From Firmicutes bacterium UBA6226 (GTDB lineage Bacteria > Bacillota_A > Clostridia > Peptostreptococcales > Acidaminobacteraceae), in assembly GCA_002441045.1 (NCBI GenBank), contig DJWQ01000040.1, forward strand, positions 1 to 5,111: a DNA stretch of 5,111 bases, given 5' to 3'. How positions within the stretch are numbered: the stretch's first letter is position 1; the number at the start of each line of letters is the position of its first letter. The translations under genes and the position numbers were made by a program. The notes below the pieces were generated by a model. That model searched no databases and was not told the origin of the DNA. It saw nothing but the letters and a program-made list of their open reading frames with translations. This document shows, one piece after another, positions 1-5,111 of this stretch.

Positions 1-405
1 AGTCTTGAATCCATATGGGGAATTGCAAAAATTGTAATACCATTAATGTTGTTTATGGAGATTGCTAAAGATATTAAACTTCTTGATTGGATTGGAAAAT
101 TATTTAAGCCGGTTACCAAACTTATAAAGGCTGATGAGCATTCCGCATTTCCTTTAACTGTAGGGTTTATCTTTGGTATATCATATGGTGCTGGCGTATT
201 GATTAAAACGTCTGAAGACGGTGAAATAAGCAAGACAAGTTTGTTTATTATTTCAGTATTTCTTGCAGCTTGTCATGCAATTGTTGAAGACACATTATTG
301 TTCGTAGCAGTGGGGGCAAATGGCATTATTGTTGTTCTCGTTCGTGTACTAGTTGCTTTTCTATCAGCGATGATAATATCTAGGTTTATTAATAGAGAAA
401 GTTAA
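1..405 (+). CDS. Nucleoside-recognition (Gate) domain membrane protein, 3' part only
   Basis: The reading frame is open from the first base to a TAA at 403-405, so 134 C-terminal residues are visible and the true start lies to the left. The ATG at 46 is internal, not a start. The protein is very hydrophobic: likely membrane segments lie at visible residues 5-22, 52-68, 81-92 and 99-128, separated by short charged stretches (residues 23-50 and 69-79). The motifs GISYGAG (59-65) and CHAIVEDT (91-98), with its buried His, Glu and Asp, resemble the small Gate/nucleoside-recognition family, which is related to parts of nucleoside transporters and to spore maturation proteins SpmA/SpmB. The substrate is not known, and the family name should not be read as proof of nucleoside transport. 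The next gene begins 14 nt downstream, so the two are probably co-transcribed. The family call is from motif recognition and is fairly but not fully certain. Confidence 0.72.
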   Translation, partial: SLESIWGIAKIVIPLMLFMEIAKDIKLLDWIGKLFKPVTKLIKADEHSAFPLTVGFIFGISYGAGVLIKTSEDGEISKTSLFIISVFLAACHAIVEDTLLFVAVGANGIIVVLVRVLVAFLSAMIISRFINRES

Positions 406-409
406 ATCT

Positions 410-415
410 GGGGGG
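410..415 (+). promoter_or_regulatory. Unusual ribosome binding site of the HD-GYP gene (run of six G)
   Basis: A GGGGGG run ends only four bases before the ATG at 420. It can pair with the CU-rich end of 16S rRNA, but it is not the GGAGG seen at the asparaginase gene and the spacing is short. No other in-frame start lies nearby, so the ATG at 420 is retained. Translation may be modest or coupled to the upstream gene, whose stop is at 403-405. Confidence 0.6.
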
Positions 416-419
416 AAAT

Positions 420-1490
420 ATGAGAGAGATTGCAATCAATGAACTAAAAGTGGGGGAGTGTCTTTCAAAAGACATATATAATGATTTAGGTAATATTATT
501 TTAGCTCAAGGAACAGAAATCAACTCTAGACATCTTGAGTACTTTAGAAATCATGGCATCGAATACGTCTATATCGATGATAATTTAAATGAAGAAAGAA
601 CAATCTTAAGTGCTAGAATCTATGCAGATGATAAGTACAGAGATTTAAATACGAATTATGGTGTCGTTTTACATCGTTTTAAAATGATGTACAGTCAAGT
701 TCAAAATAAAGATTTTAATTTTGATGTAAAAACGCTAGAGGAAGAAATCAAGCCACTCGTTGACGCTTTAATTGCTGATAATGATATTTTAGGTAGCATG
801 AGATTGCTATCTTTTAAAGAGAGTTACCATTATACACATGCTGTTAATGTATCTATGATGGGCGCTATGCTAGGAAAGTGGCTTGGATTAGATAAAAAGA
901 CGATTTATACGATAGCTTTAGCGGGTCTATTACATGACATAGGCAAATCTCAAGTACCTGAAGAAATACTAAGTAAAAAGGAAAGATTATCGCTTTCTGA
1001 GTTAAATATGGTTAGATCCCATGCTAGGTTGGGTTATGATATGTTAAAGGATTCTACAACAATTCCGAGAGATGTTCTAGCAGCGATTCTCTTTCATCAT
1101 GAAAGAAGTGATGGTAGTGGCTATCCGAGTGGCTTAAAAGAAGATCAAACGCCATATATTGCTCGAATAATCGGTGTCGTTGACGTATTTGATGCGATTA
1201 CTTCAGATCGTATCTATAAAAAGGGTGTATCATCTTTTAAAGCCTTTAATATTATTAAGGACGAGAGCTTCAGGGGACTAGATCCAACGATATCAGATGT
1301 ATTTATGTCTAATATTGCTTCTTACTTTATTAACAATAAAGTAAGATTAACTGATGGTAGGATTGGAGAAATCGTATATGTAAATAAGTTTGCATTGAAT
1401 CGACCATTAGTAAAAACAAAAGACACTTTTGTTGATTTGGCATCTGATTATTCAATTGATATTGAAGAAGTGTTAATGCAACATCATTAA
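420..1490 (+). CDS. HD-GYP domain protein, probable cyclic-di-GMP phosphodiesterase
   Basis: This 356-residue cytoplasmic protein has no signal peptide or membrane segment. Residues 1-55 form the small N-terminal module common in such proteins (opening IAINELKVGECLSKDIYND); residues 60-125 are a mostly helical linker. The HD-GYP domain spans about 130-305. The metal-binding set is visible: H140 (in YTHAVNV), H172-D173 (LLHDIGK), H201 (SHARLG), H226-H227 and D255. The signature HHERSDGSGYP lies at 226-236, with the GYP triplet intact at 234-236. Residues 305-352 are a C-terminal tail (VRLTDGRIGEIVYVN) often seen in Firmicute members. The known activity of intact HD-GYP domains is hydrolysis of cyclic-di-GMP to pGpG or GMP, so activity is expected here. 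It has no receiver, PAS or other recognisable sensor domain, so its input may come from the N-terminal module or from the upstream membrane protein. Expression probably ends at the hairpin 18 nt downstream. Confidence 0.93.
   Translation: MREIAINELKVGECLSKDIYNDLGNIILAQGTEINSRHLEYFRNHGIEYVYIDDNLNEERTILSARIYADDKYRDLNTNYGVVLHRFKMMYSQVQNKDFNFDVKTLEEEIKPLVDALIADNDILGSMRLLSFKESYHYTHAVNVSMMGAMLGKWLGLDKKTIYTIALAGLLHDIGKSQVPEEILSKKERLSLSELNMVRSHARLGYDMLKDSTTIPRDVLAAILFHHERSDGSGYPSGLKEDQTPYIARIIGVVDVFDAITSDRIYKKGVSSFKAFNIIKDESFRGLDPTISDVFMSNIASYFINNKVRLTDGRIGEIVYVNKFALNRPLVKTKDTFVDLASDYSIDIEEVLMQHH
1320..1346. repeat. Perfect 12-bp inverted repeat with 3-nt loop inside the HD-GYP gene
   Basis: Arms TCTTACTTTATT (1320-1331) and AATAAAGTAAGA (1335-1346) are exact reverse complements separated by AAC. 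They cover codons 301-309 (SYFINNKVR), just where the HD-GYP domain passes into the C-terminal tail. The arms are AT-rich and no U-tract follows, so this is not a typical terminator. It could form an mRNA hairpin, act as a dyad protein-binding site, or be chance in AT-rich coding DNA. Confidence 0.6.
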
Positions 1491-1507
1491 ATCTGACTCA
1501 AAAAGAT

Positions 1508-1537
1508 AAGCCCCTCATTTTTTATATGAAGGGGCTT
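1508..1537. terminator. Bidirectional rho-independent terminator between convergent genes
   Basis: AAGCCCCT (1508-1515) pairs perfectly with AGGGGCTT (1530-1537). Three further pairs (CAT 1516-1518 with ATG 1526-1528) form after one bulged A at 1529, leaving a T-rich loop of about seven bases. On the + strand, TTTAATTATTA follows the stem, a broken T-tract ending the HD-GYP unit. On the - strand, the stem is followed by ATCTTTTTGA, a better T-tract ending the asparaginase unit. The placement in the 75-nt gap between two convergent genes supports use in both directions. Confidence 0.85.
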
Positions 1538-1565
1538 TAATTATTAAATAAATGAATAAATAAGT

Positions 1566-2555
1566 TTATTTGTAGACACCAGCTTCGAATATTTCTTTGA
1601 CTTCTTTGTAATTAGTCGTTTTTCCTAATGCAAGCATAAGTTTTATTCTTGATTTTTGGCCGTTTAAATTACCGCCGAAAATCGCACCTAAATCTCGTAA
1701 GTTTTTACCACCACCTGGGTATCCGTAGCTGTCAAGAACACGTCCCATAGGACAACGTGATACGATAACGACAGGTAAATCTTTTTTAATGGCATTAGCA
1801 ATGCCCTCAACCATTTCAGGAGGTACGTTTCCACGTCCCATAGCTTCGATAACAAATCCTTTTGTACCGTTGGCAATGGCAAAGTTCATCAGTGATGAAT
1901 CATATCCGACACAAGCTTTTATAAGCATGATATTAGGTTCGTACCTGTCTGTTTCTATATGGTCGTGTTTGATAATGTTACGATAGAAAATAACCTCATC
2001 ATTATCAACGATACCAAGCGGACCAAATTCAAGTGATTTGAAGGTATCAAGTGATAGTGTATGGGTTTTAGTCGTTTCTCTTGCAGAGTTTACCTCATTA
2101 TTTAAAACGATCAATACACCTTTGTTAACAGATTCTTCTGAAACAGCGGTACATATAGCAGAGGATAAATTGCTAGGGCCATCATAGCCAAGCTCTGAGC
2201 TATTACGCATTGCAGCCACAAAGATAATAGGTTTGCTACTATTAATATTTAAGTCAAGGAAATAAGCTGTCTCTTCTAAAGAATCCGTACCATGAGTAAT
2301 GACAACGCCATCGATGTCAGGACGTAGAATGGTTTCTTTAACTAATGTCGCTAATTCCCAGATATGTGTCGGTGTCATATGTGGTCCTGGATAACTACCA
2401 AAAGTAATTATTTCAATATCTGCAATTCTATCGATATTGGTGACCATAGACATGATTTCTTCACTAGACAGCGCTGGGATTGCAGCAGCAAGTCTTTCGT
2501 CAACTTTCATAGATATTGTTCCACCAGTGAAAATAACAGCAACGCGTTTTTTCAT
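1566..2555 (-). CDS. L-asparaginase-family amidohydrolase, cytoplasmic
   Basis: The 329-residue protein matches the usual length of bacterial type I/II L-asparaginases, which hydrolyse L-asparagine to aspartate and ammonia. The first catalytic motif is FTGGTIS with nucleophile T13. The second is THGTDSLEET (87-96), giving T90-D91, and K163 in TTKTHT completes the second triad, equivalent to T89-D90-K162 of E. coli AnsB. S54, in SYPGPHMTP, sits where a substrate-binding Ser is expected. The C-terminal domain, about 205-329, contains EAMGRGNVPP (237-246) and SRCPMGRV (266-273), both typical. There is no signal peptide, so the enzyme should act in the cytoplasm; this favours a housekeeping or nitrogen-supply role over a secreted one. 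Residues 14-30 lack the lid tyrosine found at Y25 in E. coli AnsB, so kinetics and glutamine selectivity cannot be predicted. The ATG is fixed by GGAGG five bases upstream (2561-2565). It is a single-gene unit, convergent with the HD-GYP gene and divergent from the desulfurase. Confidence 0.92.
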   Translation of the reverse strand: MKKRVAVIFTGGTISMKVDERLAAAIPALSSEEIMSMVTNIDRIADIEIITFGSYPGPHMTPTHIWELATLVKETILRPDIDGVVITHGTDSLEETAYFLDLNINSSKPIIFVAAMRNSSELGYDGPSNLSSAICTAVSEESVNKGVLIVLNNEVNSARETTKTHTLSLDTFKSLEFGPLGIVDNDEVIFYRNIIKHDHIETDRYEPNIMLIKACVGYDSSLMNFAIANGTKGFVIEAMGRGNVPPEMVEGIANAIKKDLPVVIVSRCPMGRVLDSYGYPGGGKNLRDLGAIFGGNLNGQKSRIKLMLALGKTTNYKEVKEIFEAGVYK

Positions 2556-2592
2556 CTAAACCTCCGAATAAATATTTAATTTTTATAAAAAA

Positions 2593-2622
2593 TTTTTATT
2601 TAATCCAAAATTATTATATAAT
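2593..2622 (+). promoter_or_regulatory. Putative sigma-A promoter of the desulfurase-thiI operon
   Basis: A perfect TATAAT lies at 2617-2622. The only -35 candidate, TTTTTA at 2593-2598 (18-bp spacing), matches TTGACA at just three positions. Transcription would begin near 2629, giving a leader of about 44 nt. That leader shows no riboswitch-like fold and no regulatory hairpin that I can recognise. Confidence 0.48.
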
Positions 2623-2641
2623 ATTGTGATGGAGAATTAAA
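2613..2641 (-). promoter_or_regulatory. Putative promoter of the asparaginase gene
   Basis: Read on the minus strand, TATAAT occupies 2618-2613, and TTTAAT at 2641-2636 is a 3/6 match to the -35 consensus at 17-bp spacing. The -10 box is half of the palindrome ATTATATAAT (2613-2622), shared with the + promoter. The leader to the ATG at 2555 would be about 50 nt. A second minus-strand TATAAA at 2587-2582 lacks a better -35, so the actual start is uncertain in such AT-rich DNA. Confidence 0.38.
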
Positions 2642-2660
2642 GGACTATAACAGAAATGTA

Positions 2661-2666
2661 AAGGAG
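2661..2666 (+). promoter_or_regulatory. Ribosome binding site selecting the GTG start of the desulfurase
   Basis: AAGGAG lies six bases before the GTG at 2673, an ideal spacing. The GTG is followed directly by codons for AIYLDHASTTP, the normal N-terminus of NifS-like enzymes. The only nearby upstream ATGs (2629 and 2656) run into stop codons within three codons, so GTG is the real start. Confidence 0.85.
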
Positions 2667-2672
2667 TTTACT

Positions 2673-3830
2673 GTGGCTATTTACTTAGATCATGCATCAA
2701 CCACCCCATTATCAAATGAGGTTAAAAATATAATCAATGAATCTTTAGAACTTTATGGTAATCCATCGTCACTTCATGGGTTAGGTGTCGCTTCTGAACG
2801 AATCATCAAGCAAGTTAAGAAAAAACTAGCTGAATTAATTAATACCAGCGAAAATAACATTATCTTTACTTCTGGTGGAACAGAGGCGAACAACCTTGCA
2901 ATACTTGGAATGGCTAGAAAACGTAAAACAGGTAAAATAATCACATCTGTAATAGAACATCCATCTGTTTTATCAAGTGTGGAGCAACTTGAAAAAGAAG
3001 GGTATGAAATCGCTTATGTAGATATTAACGATGATGGCATCCTTAATTTAGATCAGTTGTCAGCAGAGTTAACGACTGATACACTTGTTGTAAGCATTAT
3101 GATGATCAACAATGAAATTGGCACAATTCAACCTATAAAAGCAATATCAGATATCATAAAAAAATTCAATGATCAAAATGGTGTAAAGATAAAATTCCAT
3201 GTAGATGCGGTACAGGCATTTGGAAAAATTCAAATTGATGTCAAACAATTAGGTGTAGATGCACTTAGCGTGAGTGCACATAAAATAAATGGTTTGAAAG
3301 GTAGTGGTGCACTTTATTTGGCTTCACAAAGTCAAATTAAACCGCTGATTTATGGTGGCCAGCAAGAGTTTGCCCTACGACCTGGAACTGAGAACTTATT
3401 AGGCATAATTGCTTTTGGTGAAGCTATGAGAATTGCGCATGCGTGTTTAGATTCAAATTATGCACATGTTTCTGCACTAAAGAGCCGATTTGTAGATATC
3501 ATCAAAACTGATAATAATATAGTGATAAATTCGCCAAGTAAGTTTCCATATATTTTGAATATAAGCGTATTAGGTGTAAAGGGTGAAGTTTTGCTTCATT
3601 CATTAGAAATGAAATCTGTCTATGTATCGACAGGAGCTGCTTGCTCTTCTAAAAAGAAAAATCAATCCCATGTACTAAAGGCTTTGAAATTAAACGACGC
3701 AAGTTTAGATAGTGCATTAAGGATTAGCTTTGGAAAAGAGAACAGTATGGAAGACATTGAAACGGCTGCCAATTGGTTACTAGAGATTTCAGAATCGCTT
3801 AGAACCATAATGAAAATGAAAAAGCGTTAA
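2673..3830 (+). CDS. nifZ: Cysteine desulfurase, NifS/NifZ type, paired with ThiI
   Basis: This 385-residue PLP enzyme (fold type I, class V aminotransferase family) converts L-cysteine to L-alanine and holds the sulfur as a persulfide. Visible landmarks in order are YLDHASTTP (4-12), SGGTEANN (67-74), H96 in EHPSV (stacks on PLP), NNEIG (146-150), D178 and Q181 in HVDAVQ, K204 in SAHK (Schiff-base lysine), GGQQE (228-232), RPGTEN (236-241), and catalytic C324 in STGAACSS. The loop from C324 to SHVL has the length of IscS/NifS (type I) enzymes but carries a basic KKK at 327-329. ThiI follows after 25 nt, with no terminator between. The same pair in Bacillus subtilis is NifZ-ThiI, where the desulfurase supplies sulfur for tRNA 4-thiouridine. 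No iscU, iscR or nifU is adjacent, which argues against a main Fe-S cluster role. The symbol rests on this context; IscS-like is the alternative. The start is GTG. Confidence 0.92.
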   Translation: MAIYLDHASTTPLSNEVKNIINESLELYGNPSSLHGLGVASERIIKQVKKKLAELINTSENNIIFTSGGTEANNLAILGMARKRKTGKIITSVIEHPSVLSSVEQLEKEGYEIAYVDINDDGILNLDQLSAELTTDTLVVSIMMINNEIGTIQPIKAISDIIKKFNDQNGVKIKFHVDAVQAFGKIQIDVKQLGVDALSVSAHKINGLKGSGALYLASQSQIKPLIYGGQQEFALRPGTENLLGIIAFGEAMRIAHACLDSNYAHVSALKSRFVDIIKTDNNIVINSPSKFPYILNISVLGVKGEVLLHSLEMKSVYVSTGAACSSKKKNQSHVLKALKLNDASLDSALRISFGKENSMEDIETAANWLLEISESLRTIMKMKKR

Positions 3831-3855
3831 GCTTTAAATAGAAAGGTAATCACGT

Positions 3856-5067
3856 ATGAAAGAGATGTTATTAGTAAGATATGGTGAGATTGCACTGAAG
3901 GGGAAAAACATAAGAACCTTTGAAAGAAAATTAATCAGCAATATTAGAAAGGCAATTTCTGATATTCCTGATACGATTATTCACGATCAAAGAGGTCGTG
4001 TCGTTATAGAGCATGAATTACAGGATCAAGAAGCATTAATAAAGGCTGTTACTAAAGTCTTTGGAATCGTGTCTGTAAGCCCTGCTACAAGATTAGATCG
4101 TGATATTGAAGCGATTAAAGAAGGTTGCTTGACTTTACTTAAAAAAATGATTGATGAAAATGGTGTTAAGTCATTCAAAGTAGAAGCGAGAAGAGCTGAC
4201 AAACATTATCCATTAAATTCACCAGAAATAAATCATACGGTTGGTGGTTATTTATTTAAAAATTTACAGCCAATCCGAGTGGACGTAAATAATCCTGAGG
4301 TTGTTATTCACATAGAAATCAGAGACTATGCATATGTCTTTATCAAAAAAATTCCAGGCTTAGGCGGTATGCCTTATGGTAGTGCTGGAAAAGGGATGCT
4401 ACTTCTATCTGGTGGAATAGATAGCCCTGTTGCAGGTTACTTGATGGCGAGAAGAGGGCTAGAACTTGAAGCTGTTCATTTTCACTCATTTCCATTCACA
4501 AGCGAAAGAGCTATGGAAAAAGTTATTGATTTAGCAAAACGTTTGACTTACTATACTGAGAATTTAAGAATCCACAGTATCAACATATTAGAAATTCAAA
4601 AGGCAATCAATGAGCATTGCCCATCTGAAGAAAGTACAATATTAGCTAGAAGTTTCATGATGAAAATTGCAGAAAAGCTTTCAGATAAATCTAGATGTAA
4701 AGCCTTGATTACTGGCGAAAACCTAGGTCAAGTTGCCAGCCAAACCATTGAGGGAATGACCGTTACCAATAGTATGGTGGATATACCAGTGTTTCGACCT
4801 CTTGTGGCTTATGATAAAAATGATATTATTGACGTCGCAAGAAAGATTGACACATTTGAAACCAGCATTTTACCTTTTGAAGATTGCTGCACCATTTTCC
4901 TCCCAGATCGAGTGGTAACGAAGCCTAGACTTGAGAAAATTGAAGCATCTTTATCTAAATTAAATATTGATGAATTAATTGATGAAGCGATTAGACAAAA
5001 GGAAGCAATCATTGTGGTTAAGGGCGAAGTTACTTCTAGATTCCATCCCAATTTAGATTCAGAATAA
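3856..5067 (+). CDS. thiI: tRNA 4-thiouridine synthetase ThiI, rhodanese-less form
   Basis: ThiI adenylates uridine 8 of tRNA and replaces its O4 with sulfur, making 4-thiouridine, a near-UV sensor. This copy has 403 residues. Residues 1-60 are the N-terminal ferredoxin-like region with the hallmark VRYGEIALKGKNR-like segment (7-20). A THUMP RNA-binding domain covers about 60-165. The PP-loop ATPase begins with SGGIDSP at 185-191, followed by GENLGQVASQT (287-297) and FRPL (313-316). FEDCCTIF (341-348) holds the cysteine pair C344/C345, one of which matches catalytic C344 of E. coli ThiI. The protein stops at the end of the ATPase module: the rhodanese domain with persulfide Cys456, present in the 482-residue E. 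coli protein, is absent. Sulfur is therefore probably handed over directly by the desulfurase encoded just upstream. A role in thiamine synthesis is less likely, since in enterobacteria that job needs the rhodanese domain. AAAGG at 3842-3846 precedes the ATG by nine bases. Confidence 0.96.
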   Translation: MKEMLLVRYGEIALKGKNIRTFERKLISNIRKAISDIPDTIIHDQRGRVVIEHELQDQEALIKAVTKVFGIVSVSPATRLDRDIEAIKEGCLTLLKKMIDENGVKSFKVEARRADKHYPLNSPEINHTVGGYLFKNLQPIRVDVNNPEVVIHIEIRDYAYVFIKKIPGLGGMPYGSAGKGMLLLSGGIDSPVAGYLMARRGLELEAVHFHSFPFTSERAMEKVIDLAKRLTYYTENLRIHSINILEIQKAINEHCPSEESTILARSFMMKIAEKLSDKSRCKALITGENLGQVASQTIEGMTVTNSMVDIPVFRPLVAYDKNDIIDVARKIDTFETSILPFEDCCTIFLPDRVVTKPRLEKIEASLSKLNIDELIDEAIRQKEAIIVVKGEVTSRFHPNLDSE

Positions 5068-5082
5068 GGATATTAGATTATT

Positions 5083-5111
5083 GAGCATAAAAGAGTATAA
5101 AAGAGTATAAA
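5083..5111. repeat. 10-bp tandem repeat GAG(C/T)ATAAAA, about 2.9 copies, open at window edge
   Basis: Three direct copies follow one another: GAGCATAAAA (5083-5092), GAGTATAAAA (5093-5102) and GAGTATAAA (5103-5111, cut off by the window). Only one base differs among them. The repeat begins 16 nt after the ThiI stop codon and may continue to the right. It could be an expanded spacer, repeated protein-binding sites about one helical turn apart, or the interrupted start of another gene (TTG at 5081). Confidence 0.75.

Noticed and set aside
46..48. ATG at 46 as the start of the first gene.
   Set aside because: The same frame is open to base 1 and encodes hydrophobic sequence consistent with a membrane helix, and no ribosome binding site precedes this ATG.
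1688..1986. Open frames on both strands (1688-1882 minus, 1789-1986 plus) inside the asparaginase gene.
   Set aside because: They overlap a well-supported gene in other frames, lack convincing ribosome binding sites and show no family motifs.
2364..2579. Open frame on the + strand opposite the asparaginase N-terminus.
   Set aside because: It lies antisense to the conserved catalytic region, its translation is rich in His, Cys, Asn and Ser without domain character, and it runs into the promoter region.
2629..2640. Tiny leader frame ATG GAG AAT TAA before the desulfurase gene, as a possible attenuation peptide.
   Set aside because: It has three sense codons, no cysteine codons, no upstream ribosome binding site, and no terminator-like hairpin follows.
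2623..2672. Possible riboswitch or IscR/Rrf2-type operator ahead of the desulfurase.
   Set aside because: The leader is only about 44 nt, has no aptamer-like conserved blocks, and shows no dyad resembling known Rrf2-family sites.
3255..3273. Small inverted repeat TGCACT...AGTGCA in the desulfurase gene.
   Set aside because: Six pairs around a seven-base loop is within chance expectation, and it lies in the conserved region just before the PLP lysine.
3826..3838. Near-palindrome TTAAGCTTTAA between the desulfurase and thiI as a terminator.
   Set aside because: The stem is short and AT-rich with no usable loop or T-tract; the 25-nt gap fits simple operon spacing.
4809..5051. Open frame on the minus strand opposite the end of thiI.
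   Set aside because: It is antisense to conserved ThiI sequence, including the CC motif, and has no recognisable start context or motif.

Overview
The window is AT-rich, with tight gene packing, strong GGAGG-type ribosome binding sites, a GTG start and a complete HD-GYP protein. Together with a stand-alone cysteine desulfurase next to a rhodanese-less ThiI, this points to a low-GC Firmicute, most likely an anaerobic member of the Clostridia. That placement comes from gene content and composition only; genus cannot be fixed from the sequence.

Layout. (1) Positions 1-1490, + strand: the 3' end of a small membrane protein of the nucleoside-recognition/Gate type, then, 14 nt later, a 356-residue HD-GYP protein that is probably a cyclic-di-GMP phosphodiesterase. 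The pair looks like one transcription unit. (2) Positions 1508-1537: a GC-rich hairpin that appears to terminate transcription from both sides. (3) Positions 1566-2555, - strand: a cytoplasmic L-asparaginase-family enzyme. (4) Positions 2556-2672: a very AT-rich divergent promoter region with a 10-bp palindrome that supplies a TATAAT box to each strand. (5) Positions 2673-5067, + strand: a GTG-started cysteine desulfurase (NifS/NifZ type) followed after 25 nt by ThiI. (6) Positions 5068-5111: a short tail ending in about 2.9 copies of a 10-bp tandem repeat that runs off the window.

How the genes work together. The desulfurase and ThiI form a recognisable two-gene sulfur-transfer module. The desulfurase takes sulfur from cysteine as a persulfide, and ThiI, which here lacks the C-terminal rhodanese domain of the E. 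coli protein, uses it to make 4-thiouridine at position 8 of tRNA. The HD-GYP protein would lower cyclic-di-GMP; its membrane partner may handle a nucleoside-like or other small solute, but that link is inferred from adjacency. The asparaginase is a single-gene unit with no evident functional tie to its neighbours.

I see no mobile element, CRISPR array, tRNA, rRNA or riboswitch, and no convincing new multi-gene system. The less ordinary signals are a perfect 12-bp inverted repeat inside the HD-GYP gene, the shared palindromic -10 region, the membrane protein/HD-GYP pairing, and the 10-bp tandem repeat at the right edge.
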